A DNA stretch of 17,018 nt from JBAWAP01 sp049589355 (GTDB lineage: Bacteria; Chloroflexota; Anaerolineae; VGOG01), in contig JBAWAP010000438.1 of assembly GCA_049589355.1 (NCBI GenBank), forward strand, positions 1 through 17,018, in the 5' to 3' direction. This document shows, piece by piece, positions 6,780 through 13,709 of this stretch. Within the stretch, counting starts at the first letter, position 1, and each line of letters opens with the position of its first letter. The notes beneath the pieces are model-generated. The model saw only the letters and a list, made by a program, of their open reading frames with translations, searched no databases and had not been told where the DNA came from. A program made the translations under genes and the position numbers.

Positions 6780-6818
6780 ATGGACTGGGAAGTGGTCAGT
6801 TGGTCGGTTGGTCCTTAG
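6780..6818 (+). CDS. 12-codon mini-ORF, probably a gene stub cut by a repeat
   Basis: An ATG at 6780 with GGGGA about 9 bases upstream opens the peptide MDWEVVSWSVGP and ends at TAG 6816-6818. Most of it is encoded by the GGTCAGTTGGTCGGTTGGTC repeat, so it looks like the beginning of a gene displaced by repeat insertion rather than a functional peptide. Confidence 0.2.
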   Translation: MDWEVVSWSVGP

Positions 6819-6979
6819 TCCTTGGTCTTTGATCCTCGGTGCTAATGCAAGGACTACACGACCAAGGACGATTCGACTAAGAGCCTATCCTAAAATCCCT
6901 GTTGGCAAGTGTGAAAACCATAATTTTAGGATAGGTTCTAAGGACCACCTGACCAAGGACGATCCGACCACTCCCCAGT
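6784..6979. repeat. Nested inverted and direct repeat block (GACCAAGGAC family)
   Basis: The arms 6784-6818 and 6938-6979 are imperfect reverse complements (ACTGGGAAGTGGTC... against ...GACCACTCCCCAGT), with about 9 extra bases in the right arm. Inside, GTCCTTGGTC (6818-6827) pairs exactly with GACCAAGGAC (6860-6869). That unit recurs as a direct repeat with 17 of 18 matches (6860-6877 and 6951-6968). A short MITE-like insertion sits in the middle. No gene is visible here. Confidence 0.65.
6881..6938. mobile_element. 58-bp MITE-like element with TAA target duplication
   Basis: Terminal inverted repeats GAGCCTATCCTAAAAT (6881-6896) and ATTTTAGGATAGGTTC (6923-6938) match at 15 of 16 positions. 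They are flanked by TAA on both sides (6878-6880 and 6939-6941), consistent with a 3-base target duplication; read as CTAA, it would fit the IS5-type YTAR target. The interior is only 26 bases and encodes nothing. It is therefore a non-autonomous derivative of an insertion sequence, probably IS5-like, and the transposase source is not in the window. Confidence 0.7.
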
Positions 6980-6989
6980 TGACGAGGAG

Positions 6990-7230
6990 GAGGTTCCCCG
7001 TCGCGAGGCGGGGCTAACCGCACAAGTGCGGGAAAATCGAGAGATCAGCGGAAGCCTCCAGGGATGGCTACGTCCCTCATCTTCCCCTCCTGAGATGTAG
7101 CGCTCCGTACAAAACCGCCGGGCGACCGGCGGCACAAAGGGGAAGCGCAGTGGCAGAAGCGGCAGACAGCCAGGGCCGCACAATCACCAGGGAGGGCCAC
7201 TATGGCCAGGGTTCTTGTCCTGGCTCCCTT
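6990..7230. ncRNA. Hairpin-rich candidate structured RNA or degraded element
   Basis: This stretch contains at least five strong stems. Stem 1, 6996-7013: seven pairs closed by a GCGA tetraloop. Stem 2, 7018-7031: CCGCAC/GTGCGG. Stem 3, 7060-7077 (AGGGA/TCCCT), is mutually exclusive with 7067-7073/7095-7101 (GCTACGT/ATGTAGC). Stem 4, 7115-7132: CCGCCGG/CCGGCGG, again with a GCGA loop, enclosed by 7100-7104/7144-7148 (GCGCT/AGCGC). Stem 5, 7190-7228: GGGAG/CTCCC around a GGCC/GGCC hairpin. Two perfect GNRA-capped stems argue for RNA selection rather than chance. It did not match the tmRNA, 6S, SRP, RNase P or T-box signatures I know. The strand is not settled. It could also be the end of a decayed transposon. 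Confidence 0.35.
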
Positions 7231-7297
7231 CACTCTGGAAGGACCCCCAAGCGTCGAAATGTCTGCTACGTTTACGAAGGTCTGTGAACCCCCTTAA
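7202..7297 (+). CDS. 31-aa ORF, leader peptide or N-terminal gene remnant
   Basis: The ATG at 7202 is 6 bases after AGGGAGG (7189-7195), and the frame ends at TAA 7295-7297. The peptide begins MARVLVLAPFTLEG, which resembles the first strand of Rossmann-type enzymes such as D-isomer 2-hydroxyacid dehydrogenases. It loses any resemblance after residue 14. It is either a remnant of a lost gene or a short leader before the aminotransferase gene 111 bases downstream. The start codon lies in the loop of the GGCC hairpin (7195-7207). Confidence is low. I see nothing further in 7298-7394 except an imperfect GGAGCA/TGCTCC stem at about 7331-7360. Confidence 0.25.
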   Translation: MARVLVLAPFTLEGPPSVEMSATFTKVCEPP

Positions 7298-7408
7298 CCA
7301 AGCCTTAGTCCTACAACTGCATCAAATAAGGAGCAGGGAACAGGTGGAGTCTACCTTTGCTCCTTTGATCCCTTGCGACTCTGCTCCATTGAAAAAGGAG
7401 GAATCGAA

Positions 7409-8512
7409 ATGAAAGTCGGATTCTACGGTCACGTCAGGCAGTATCATAATCTGAAGAAAGAGATTGATGCTGCCATCCTGGAGGTAATTGAAAGCGGCAA
7501 GTACGTGATGGGGCCGACGCTGACGCGCTTCGAGAGGGAGCTGGCAGACTACCTCGACATGAAGCACGCCATCGGCGTCAACTCAGGCACCGACGCGCTG
7601 TGGCTAGCGTTTATGGCCCTGGGCATCGGCCCCGGTGACGAGGTCATCACGGTGGCCAACACCTTCTTCGCCACCGCCGAGGCGGTCTGGATCGCGGGCG
7701 CCAAGCCGGTGTTCGTGGAGATCGAGCCCGACACGTGCAATATTGACCCCACCAAGATCGAACCGGCCATCACGGACAAGACCAGGGCCATCGTGCCGGT
7801 GCACCTCTACGGCCAACCGGCCAACATGACGGCCATCGCCGAGATCGCCAGGCGACACAACCTGCTGGTGGTCGAGGACTGCGCCCAGGCCATCGGCGCG
7901 GCCGGCGACGGGTTCGCCATCGGCGAGTATAGCGATGCGGTGTGCATCAGTTTCATCGCCCAGAAGAACCTGGGCACCTTTGGCGACGGCGGTGCGGTCA
8001 TCACCAATCGCGATGACATCGTGGACCGCATCCGCGCCCTGCGTGACCACGGCTCGCTCAAGCGGTCGCATCACAGTATGGGCTACAACAGCCGCCTCGA
8101 CGATCTGCACGCCGCTGTTCTCAGTGTCAAGCTGAAGAGGATTGACGAGTGGAACGACCGCCGCCGAGAGATAGCCGCGATGTACACGGAGGGCCTCAAG
8201 GACACCGGCCTCAAGCTCCCGGTTGAAAAGCCAGGGTACAGGCACGTCTACCACCTGTACGTGATCGAGACGGAACAGCGCGACGGGATGCTCAAGTACC
8301 TCAACGATGCGGGCATTGATGCCAAGACCCACTACCCCATAGCCATCCACCAGCAGGAAGGGTATCCCTGGGGCATGCCTGCCGATCTGAACGTCTCGTT
8401 GCCCCTGACCGAAAGGTCGGCCGCCATGGTCATCTCCCTGCCCATGTACCCCGAACTGACGCAGGAAGAGATTGACTACGTGATTCACATCGTCCGTACT
8501 TGGGAGGGGTAA
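7409..8512 (+). CDS. DegT/DnrJ/EryC1-family PLP aminotransferase
   Basis: This 367-aa enzyme of the sugar aminotransferase family uses PLP to convert a keto-sugar (often a nucleotide sugar) to an amino sugar with glutamate. Lys186 in SFIAQKNLGTFGDGGAV is the PLP-anchoring lysine. Other family landmarks are NSGTDALWLAFMALGIGPGD, PVHLYGQPANM and VEDCAQAIGA, with the substrate-site GYNSRLDDLHAAVLSVKL. An ATG at 7409 with AAGGAGG 7 bases upstream is a far better start than the upstream TTG at 7373. The stop abuts the next start (TAAATG). Pairing with a Gfo/Idh/MocA dehydrogenase suggests a two-step oxidation-transamination of a sugar. The exact substrate cannot be read from the sequence. Confidence 0.92.
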   Translation: MKVGFYGHVRQYHNLKKEIDAAILEVIESGKYVMGPTLTRFERELADYLDMKHAIGVNSGTDALWLAFMALGIGPGDEVITVANTFFATAEAVWIAGAKPVFVEIEPDTCNIDPTKIEPAITDKTRAIVPVHLYGQPANMTAIAEIARRHNLLVVEDCAQAIGAAGDGFAIGEYSDAVCISFIAQKNLGTFGDGGAVITNRDDIVDRIRALRDHGSLKRSHHSMGYNSRLDDLHAAVLSVKLKRIDEWNDRRREIAAMYTEGLKDTGLKLPVEKPGYRHVYHLYVIETEQRDGMLKYLNDAGIDAKTHYPIAIHQQEGYPWGMPADLNVSLPLTERSAAMVISLPMYPELTQEEIDYVIHIVRTWEG

Positions 8513-9547
8513 ATGAGCAACGACCAAAGAACCTATACCGTCGCCATTGCTGGCATGGGCAAACGGGGCACGCATCACGCTGATGCGTTCTCCCAGAATC
8601 CCCGCTTTCAGCTCGTGGGGCTCTGTGATATTGACCAGGAGCGGTTGGATGCTGCTGCGCAGAAGTTTGGCGTCTCCTACACCAACGCCGACGCTGCCCA
8701 GATGCTGGCCGATATCAGGCCCGATGTCTTTGCCTTCTGCACGTTGCCCAACATCCGGCTGGAATTCATTCGGGCGGGCGTCGAAGCGGGGGTGCAACTC
8801 ATCGCCTTCGAAAAGCCGATGGCTACCTCGACCAACGAGGCTTTGGAGATCATGAAGTTGCTGCGCGAGGCGGGCATCAAGTCGGTGGTCAGCTACCAGC
8901 ATCGCTACGGCGAGCACTACCAGAGGGTAAAGGAGGTTATCGCCAGCGGGGCCATTGGGCGCGTCCATACGGTCTACGGGCACGCGACGGGCTGGATGTT
9001 GCACATGATGCCGCACCTGATCGCCTACGCGCGCTGGTACAACGACGACTCTGAGGCCGAGTGGGTTGTGGGACAGGCGGCGGGCAAGGGGAAGTTCGAG
9101 GACGTTCACCCTTCGCCCGACTACATCGCCGGGCTGATCCAGTTTGAGAACGGCGTGCGTGGCATCGTCGAGTGTGGCGAGGGTGCGCCCGACGTGCCCG
9201 AAGTGGATTACTGGTGGCGCAAGTGTCGCATCGGTGCGCAAGGCACGGAAGGGTTCGCCGAAGTCTTGACCGGCAGAGGCTGGCGGGCTATCACCCGTGA
9301 CTCCAATGGCATGATCTCCGGTCCTGGCGGTATGGATTATGCCCACGACATGCCGCCGTACGTTCAGCAGATGGCCGACTGGCTGGACGATGATGCTCAG
9401 GTGCATCCCTGCAACGGCGAAAGCGCGTTCCAGAACTTCCAGATCATGATGGCCATCTGTCGCTCCGCAGTGCAACGTGGTAAGGTGTTCCTGCCGCTCG
9501 GCCCGGGTGAGCCGGAACTGGAGGCCCTCAAAGACGTGCTGCCCTGA
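8513..9547 (+). CDS. Gfo/Idh/MocA-family NAD(P)-dependent sugar dehydrogenase
   Basis: The protein has 344 aa. The Rossmann fold has the dinucleotide motif GMGKRG (residues 14-19) and an acidic residue in GLCDID that favours NAD. The EKP motif, with its catalytic lysine, is E100-K101-P102 in AFEKPMAT. The C-terminal catalytic domain carries SYQHRY and His168 in MPHLIAYARWY; the aspartate usually found a few residues later is replaced (IAYARW for IDxARW). Translation probably couples to the aminotransferase because the ATG directly follows its TAA, with GGGAGG just upstream. The pair most likely makes a keto-sugar that the aminotransferase then aminates, as in the WbpB/WbpE or NtdC/NtdA pairs. 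Substrate assignment is an inference. Confidence 0.92.
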   Translation: MSNDQRTYTVAIAGMGKRGTHHADAFSQNPRFQLVGLCDIDQERLDAAAQKFGVSYTNADAAQMLADIRPDVFAFCTLPNIRLEFIRAGVEAGVQLIAFEKPMATSTNEALEIMKLLREAGIKSVVSYQHRYGEHYQRVKEVIASGAIGRVHTVYGHATGWMLHMMPHLIAYARWYNDDSEAEWVVGQAAGKGKFEDVHPSPDYIAGLIQFENGVRGIVECGEGAPDVPEVDYWWRKCRIGAQGTEGFAEVLTGRGWRAITRDSNGMISGPGGMDYAHDMPPYVQQMADWLDDDAQVHPCNGESAFQNFQIMMAICRSAVQRGKVFLPLGPGEPELEALKDVLP

Positions 9548-9606
9548 ATCGCGAACGAGTAACGAGGCAACAAGGGAGACTATCTGAGACTATCAAGAGG
9601 CTGATA

Positions 9607-11448
9607 ATGTGTGGAATCGTAGGGTACGTTGGGCCTCGTGAGGCCACGCCCATCATCGTTGAGGGGCTCAGTCGCCTGGAGTATCGGGGCTACGACTCGG
9701 CAGGGCTGGCTGTCATCCAGGACGGGCGCATCGAAATCCGCCGCGACGTGGGGAAGCTGGCCAACCTGGAGAGGATGCTGGCTGAAGACCCGGTGGGCGG
9801 GAACATCGGCATCGGCCACACCCGCTGGGCTACCCATGGGGTGCCCTGCTCGCGCAATGCTCATCCCCACGTTGACTGCCGGGGCGAGGTGGTGGTCATT
9901 CATAACGGCATCGTGGAGAACTTCCTGTCCCTTCGCCAGGAGCTCGCGGCGGAAGGCCATCGTTTCATCTCGGAGACGGACACTGAGACCATCGTCCACC
10001 TGGTGGAGAAGTACCTGGCCGAAAGCGGAGATTTGGAGGAGGCGGTGCGGCGGGCGCTGAGGCGCATCAAGGGCGCTCACGCTGTGGTGGTGATGAGCAG
10101 CCGCGAGCCGGATCGCATCGTGGCCGCTCGCCTGGGCAACGCTGGCGGGGTAGTAGTGGGCGTCGGCGAGGGGGAGATGTTCCTCGCTTCAGACATGCCG
10201 GCCATCCTGGAGTACACCCGCCAGATGATCTTCCTCGAAGATGGCCAGACGGCGGTGGTCACCCAGGAAGGCGCCAGGTTCACCACCCTCGATGGCCAGC
10301 CGATGGCTAAGGAAGTGCACACCGTGCCTTGGGACCCGGTTTCCGCCGCCAAGGGCAAGTACAAGCACTTCATGCAGAAGGAGATCTACGAGCAGGCCCG
10401 CTCCATCACCGACACCATCCGCGGGCGGGTGGATTTCGAGGCTGGCCAGGTGTGTCTGAATGAACTGAACCTCTCACCGGAGGAGGCGCAGGCCATCGAG
10501 AGGATGTTCATCGTGGCCTGTGGCACCTCGGCCTACGCGGCTCTGGTGGGCAAGTTTATCGTCGAGGCCCTTTCCAGAATCCCCGTCGAGGTGGACTACG
10601 GCTCGGAGTTCCGTTACCGCGATCCCTTGATCAACGAGCGAACGCTGGTGTTGGCTATCACTCAATCGGGGGAGACGGTGGATACCCTGGCGGCGATGGA
10701 GGAGGCGCGGAGCAAAGGGGCCAGGCTGCTCTCCATCGTCAACGTCATCGGCAGCCAGGCGGCCAGGATATCCGACGGTGTCATCTACATGCAGGCCGGG
10801 CCGGAGATCGGCGTGGCCTCCACCAAGGCGTTCACTGCTTCGCTGGTTGATCAGTACCTCCTGGCGCTGCATCTGGGGAAACTGCGGGGGCTCATTGACG
10901 CGGCGCGAATGAATAAGCTGGTTGAGCACCTGGCCGAGCTGCCCAACCTGGTCGGTCGGGTTCTGGGGGATAGCAATGACTACGACGCTCTGGCGGCCGA
11001 GTACTTCAAGCGGGAGAACTTCCTCTATCTGGGGCGGGGGATCAATTATCCCATCGCTCTGGAGGGGGCCCTGAAGTTGAAGGAGATCAGCTACATCCAC
11101 GCTGAGGGCTATCCGGCAGGGGAGATGAAGCACGGGCCCATCGCCCTCATTGACGAGCGCATGCCCGTGGTGGCCATCGCCGTGCGAGACAGCGTGTACG
11201 AGAAGATGCTCAGCCAGATCGAGCAGGTCAAGGCGCGGGGTGGCGTCGTCATCGCCCTGGCCACCGAGGGCGACCAAGCCATCGCCGACAAGGCCGACCA
11301 CGTCATCTACGTCCCACCAACCTCGCCGCTCCTCTCGCCGGTGGTCAACGTGGTCCCCTTGCAACTCCTGGCCTATTTCATGGCCGTGCGTCGAGGATGC
11401 GATGTGGACCAGCCGCGCAACCTGGCCAAGAGTGTGACGGTGGAGTAG
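9607..11448 (+). CDS. glmS: Glutamine-fructose-6-phosphate aminotransferase (isomerising)
   Basis: This 613-aa enzyme makes glucosamine-6-phosphate from fructose-6-phosphate and glutamine, the first step to UDP-GlcNAc for cell wall and glycans. The glutaminase domain starts with MCGIVGYVG, where Cys2 becomes the nucleophile after Met removal. RWATHG, HNGIVEN and SETDTE are also present. Two SIS isomerase domains follow (ACGTSAYAA, TQSGETVDTLAAMEEA, ISYIHAEGYPAGEMKHGP). The conserved C-terminus PRNLAKSVTVE is intact, so it is full length. AGAGG precedes the ATG at a short distance. The gap of 59 bases from the dehydrogenase holds a degenerate GAGTAACGAGG repeat. Its place after two amino-sugar genes suggests co-supply of amino-sugar precursors. 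I see no glmS ribozyme upstream. Confidence 0.97.
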   Translation: MCGIVGYVGPREATPIIVEGLSRLEYRGYDSAGLAVIQDGRIEIRRDVGKLANLERMLAEDPVGGNIGIGHTRWATHGVPCSRNAHPHVDCRGEVVVIHNGIVENFLSLRQELAAEGHRFISETDTETIVHLVEKYLAESGDLEEAVRRALRRIKGAHAVVVMSSREPDRIVAARLGNAGGVVVGVGEGEMFLASDMPAILEYTRQMIFLEDGQTAVVTQEGARFTTLDGQPMAKEVHTVPWDPVSAAKGKYKHFMQKEIYEQARSITDTIRGRVDFEAGQVCLNELNLSPEEAQAIERMFIVACGTSAYAALVGKFIVEALSRIPVEVDYGSEFRYRDPLINERTLVLAITQSGETVDTLAAMEEARSKGARLLSIVNVIGSQAARISDGVIYMQAGPEIGVASTKAFTASLVDQYLLALHLGKLRGLIDAARMNKLVEHLAELPNLVGRVLGDSNDYDALAAEYFKRENFLYLGRGINYPIALEGALKLKEISYIHAEGYPAGEMKHGPIALIDERMPVVAIAVRDSVYEKMLSQIEQVKARGGVVIALATEGDQAIADKADHVIYVPPTSPLLSPVVNVVPLQLLAYFMAVRRGCDVDQPRNLAKSVTVE

Positions 11449-11485
11449 AACCGCAGATGGCGGAGATACGCGGATATGCGGATAG
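11449..11485. repeat. Degenerate CCGCAGAT/CGCGGAT minisatellite
   Basis: The tract AACCGCAGATGGCGGAGAT, continuing as ACGCGGATATGCGGAT, consists of 8-10 base units of the pattern CGCGGAT with small changes. It lies just after the glmS stop and before the DUF4058 promoter. Confidence 0.45.
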
Positions 11486-11508
11486 GGGCAAGAGCCCAAT
11501 GCGAAAGC

Positions 11509-11537
11509 TTGACATGGCCCGATTTTTTTGCTACAAT
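11509..11537 (+). promoter_or_regulatory. Consensus promoter of the DUF4058 gene
   Basis: TTGACA (11509-11514) and TACAAT (11532-11537) with 17-base spacing form a near-perfect sigma-70-type promoter. A seven-T run lies in the spacer. GAGGTG at 11545-11550 is the ribosome binding site for the ATG at 11560. Confidence 0.75.
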
Positions 11538-11559
11538 GAGCATAGAGGTGTAATCTAAA

Positions 11560-12402
11560 ATGAGCGAACACAGGGAGCATCAAATCTGGCGCGGCTCACC
11601 TTTCCCCGGCATGGACCCATACCTCGAGGGCGAGTTGTGGCAGGAATTTCACGACACCCTTGCCCACCAGATACGAGGGCAGTTGTTGCTGCTGCTGCCT
11701 CCGAAATACGTCGCCTTGCTGAGCAAACGTTACGTCGTTGACCGCGCTGGCCTGGGCATCTTCGGACTCCCGTTGCCGCGTGTCATCTATCCCGACGTTC
11801 ACGTCGTTCGCCCCCCTGCCGTTAAAGAGACGACTACGGCCCCGTACACGGTTGTCGCCGCGCCGGCGGTGGAACTGGTAAATCTGTTTCCGCTGGAGGT
11901 GCCGCTTCTGAGCGTCGAAATCCGTGACGTGGCCGAGCGCCGCCTGGTTACGGTAATTGAGATCCTGTCCCCGGTCAACAAGCTCGGGGATGGCTTTCAA
12001 GAGTACCTCGAAAAGCGAACCGAGCTTCTACAGACTAAGACTCACCTGCTGGAAATAGATCTGCTGCGGAGCGGCAGGCGAATCCCGCTCACCGGTGGCG
12101 AATTGCCTCCCGCTTCGTATTATGTTTTTCTCAACCGTTTCACCCGTCGCCCCGTCAGCGAAGTCTGGCCGATTGGCATGCGCGAACCGCTGCCGACGGT
12201 GCCCGTTCCCTTGCTGCCACCTGACCCCGACGTGCCTCTCCAGTTGCAAGCCGCTATCGAAGCCTGTTTTGAGTTGGTGGGCTACGAGCGATTGCTGGAC
12301 TACGCCCAACCTCCGCCGTCGCCACCTCTCAATGCCGAGGATTTAGCCTGGGTGAGAGCCAGGGTAGAGGCGTGGAAGGCAGGGGGCGTGAATGATATGT
12401 GA
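11560..12402 (+). CDS. DUF4058 family protein
   Basis: The predicted protein has 280 aa. The N-terminus SPFPGMDPYLEGELWQEFHD is the family hallmark. Two further conserved blocks are VIEILSPVNKLGDGFQEYL and HLLEIDLLRSGRRIP. Their acidic residues and the E-I-L-S-P pattern recall PD-(D/E)XK or Uma2-like nuclease folds; that link is an inference from sequence character only. The family is abundant in cyanobacteria, planctomycetes and Chloroflexota and has no established function. The gene has its own strong promoter and ends before a clear hairpin terminator, so it is a stand-alone transcription unit between glmS and the glycosyltransferase. No signal peptide or membrane segment is seen. Confidence 0.85.
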   Translation: MSEHREHQIWRGSPFPGMDPYLEGELWQEFHDTLAHQIRGQLLLLLPPKYVALLSKRYVVDRAGLGIFGLPLPRVIYPDVHVVRPPAVKETTTAPYTVVAAPAVELVNLFPLEVPLLSVEIRDVAERRLVTVIEILSPVNKLGDGFQEYLEKRTELLQTKTHLLEIDLLRSGRRIPLTGGELPPASYYVFLNRFTRRPVSEVWPIGMREPLPTVPVPLLPPDPDVPLQLQAAIEACFELVGYERLLDYAQPPPSPPLNAEDLAWVRARVEAWKAGGVNDM

Positions 12403-12433
12403 GGGTGTCGGAAGGATAGCTTCAAGCAATAGC

Positions 12434-12459
12434 GGGGCAAGAGTGTAAGCTCTTGCCCC
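12434..12459 (+). terminator. Hairpin terminator after the DUF4058 gene
   Basis: GGGGCAAGAG (12434-12443), the loop TGTAAG, and CTCTTGCCCC (12450-12459) form a perfect 10-bp stem followed by TTGTCAT. The T-tract is weak, but position and strength suit a terminator. Confidence 0.65.
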
Positions 12460-12491
12460 TTGTCATGCTGTGGGATATGAATGGACAAGCC

Positions 12492-13709
12492 ATGCGAATT
12501 GTGATGATCGGCCCCTTTGGCCTCAGACCTAAGGGCACGATGAGTGTGCGAGCCCTGCCCTTGGCCAAGGCTCTGGTCGCCAGGGGACGTCGAGTGGACG
12601 TGATAATGCCGCCCTGGAGTTACCCTCAGGACTCGGGGCGGGAATGGGAGGAGGACGGGGTTAATATCCGCAACATCACCCTGCCGCTTCGCTTTCCCCT
12701 CATTCGACACCTCATCATCACCTGGCAGCTGGTGCGGCAGGCCTTGGCCCTAAGGCCCGAGGTCGTCCACTGCTTCAAGCCCAAGGGCTACGCCGGTTTG
12801 GTGGCCATGGCCATTTGGTTTTTGAAGAGGCTGGAGCTGACCAAAGCGCGCCTGGTGGTTGACAGCGACGATTGGGAGGGGAAGGGGGGCTGGAACGAGA
12901 TCGAACCCTACCGTGGGCTCCAGAAGTGGTTCTTCACCTGGCAGGAGCGGTGGGGGCTGACCCATTGCGATGTCCTCACGGTTGCCAGCCGAGCGCTGGA
13001 GACGATCGTCTGGAGCCTGGGGGTTAGGCCCAATCGAGTGTTTTACGTGCCTAATGGGGTTGTTTCGGGTTTCGGGTTTCGAGTTTCGAGTTCCGAAGCC
13101 CGAATCCCGACCGACCGTCCGATTGTACTTCTTTACACTCGCTTCTTTGAGTTCCAGGTTGAGCGGGTTGTCGGTATCTTTCAGCGAGTGCTGGCCGAGG
13201 TTCCAGAGGTAAAGCTGCTGGTGGTGGGCAAGGGGTTCTTTGGGGAGGAGGAACGGTTGTCGGAGTTAATGCGGGAGGCGAGGATAGCCGATCACTTAGT
13301 CTACGCTGATTGGATCGAGCCAGACGAACTTCCTGCTTACTTCGCCGCAGCAGACGTGGCCATCTATCCCTACGATGATACCCTTATCAACCGCACCAAG
13401 TGCTCCGTCAAGCTGATAGACCTCATGGCCGCGGGAGTGCCCGTAGTGGCCGACGACGTAGGGCAAAATGGGGAGTACATCGAACACGGCATCTCTGGCC
13501 TCCTCGTCCCCGCTGGCGAGACGGATACCTTCGCTCGCAGCGTGGTTGAGCTATTGCAAGATGAGAGCCTGCGGGACAAGCTGGGAAGGGGTGCGCGAAG
13601 GCGAGTCTTTGAGGAGTTCCATTGGGGAGAGCTGGTGGTGAGGGTGGAGGAAGCGTACCGGGAGGTAAGCGTCCGAGGAGTAGTGTCAGCCAAGAGAGCG
13701 CGGGGCTGA
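12492..13709 (+). CDS. Glycosyltransferase, GT-B fold (GT4-like)
   Basis: The protein has 405 aa. The acceptor half starts MRIVMIGPFGLRPKGTMS. The donor half carries YTRFFEF, VGKGFFGEEERL, the hinge region YADWIEPDELPAYFAAADVAIYP, and the sugar-nucleotide motif KLIDLMAAGVPVVADDVGQNGEY. In that motif the first Glu of the usual EX7E is replaced by Asp or nearby residues. It probably transfers a sugar from a nucleotide donor to a glycolipid or polysaccharide. I start at ATG 12492 because the upstream TTG at 12453 lies inside the terminator hairpin. Residues 191-206 (VSGFGFRVSSSEARIP) are encoded by an interspersed repeat in the interdomain region, and the stop codon lies in the loop of another palindrome. 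The exact substrate is unknown. Confidence 0.88.
   Translation: MRIVMIGPFGLRPKGTMSVRALPLAKALVARGRRVDVIMPPWSYPQDSGREWEEDGVNIRNITLPLRFPLIRHLIITWQLVRQALALRPEVVHCFKPKGYAGLVAMAIWFLKRLELTKARLVVDSDDWEGKGGWNEIEPYRGLQKWFFTWQERWGLTHCDVLTVASRALETIVWSLGVRPNRVFYVPNGVVSGFGFRVSSSEARIPTDRPIVLLYTRFFEFQVERVVGIFQRVLAEVPEVKLLVVGKGFFGEEERLSELMREARIADHLVYADWIEPDELPAYFAAADVAIYPYDDTLINRTKCSVKLIDLMAAGVPVVADDVGQNGEYIEHGISGLLVPAGETDTFARSVVELLQDESLRDKLGRGARRRVFEEFHWGELVVRVEEAYREVSVRGVVSAKRARG
13063..13110. repeat. In-frame palindromic TTTCGGGT repeat inside the glycosyltransferase gene
   Basis: TTTCGGGTTTCGGGTTTCG with further TTTCGAG units is followed by CGAAGCCCGAATCCCGA (13094-13110), the reverse complement of the left side with two mismatches in 17. 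It encodes 16 residues that lie between the two domains and have no counterpart in typical GT4 sequences. It belongs to the same family as the tract at 4931-4962. Confidence 0.65.

Noticed and set aside
7045..7233. 62-aa Cys-rich frame on the minus strand (CRFCHCASPLCRR)
   Set aside because: No ribosome site fits it. It lies wholly within the palindrome-rich region, so its Cys pattern comes from the hairpin bases.
7298..7408. T-box riboswitch before the aminotransferase gene
   Set aside because: There is a weak GGAGCA/TGCTCC stem but no AGGGTGGNACCGCG box or terminator/antiterminator pair.
7604..9475. 623-aa open frame on the minus strand
   Set aside because: It is antisense to the aminotransferase and dehydrogenase genes, which have strong family motifs. 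High GC and third-position bias explain the long open antisense frame.
9548..9606. glmS ribozyme or riboswitch before glmS
   Set aside because: The gap is only 59 bases, holds a GAGTAACGAGG repeat, and lacks the ribozyme core sequences.
10474..11583. 369-aa open frame on the minus strand
   Set aside because: It is opposite glmS, has no recognisable motif, and consists of His/Asp/Val-rich antisense translation.
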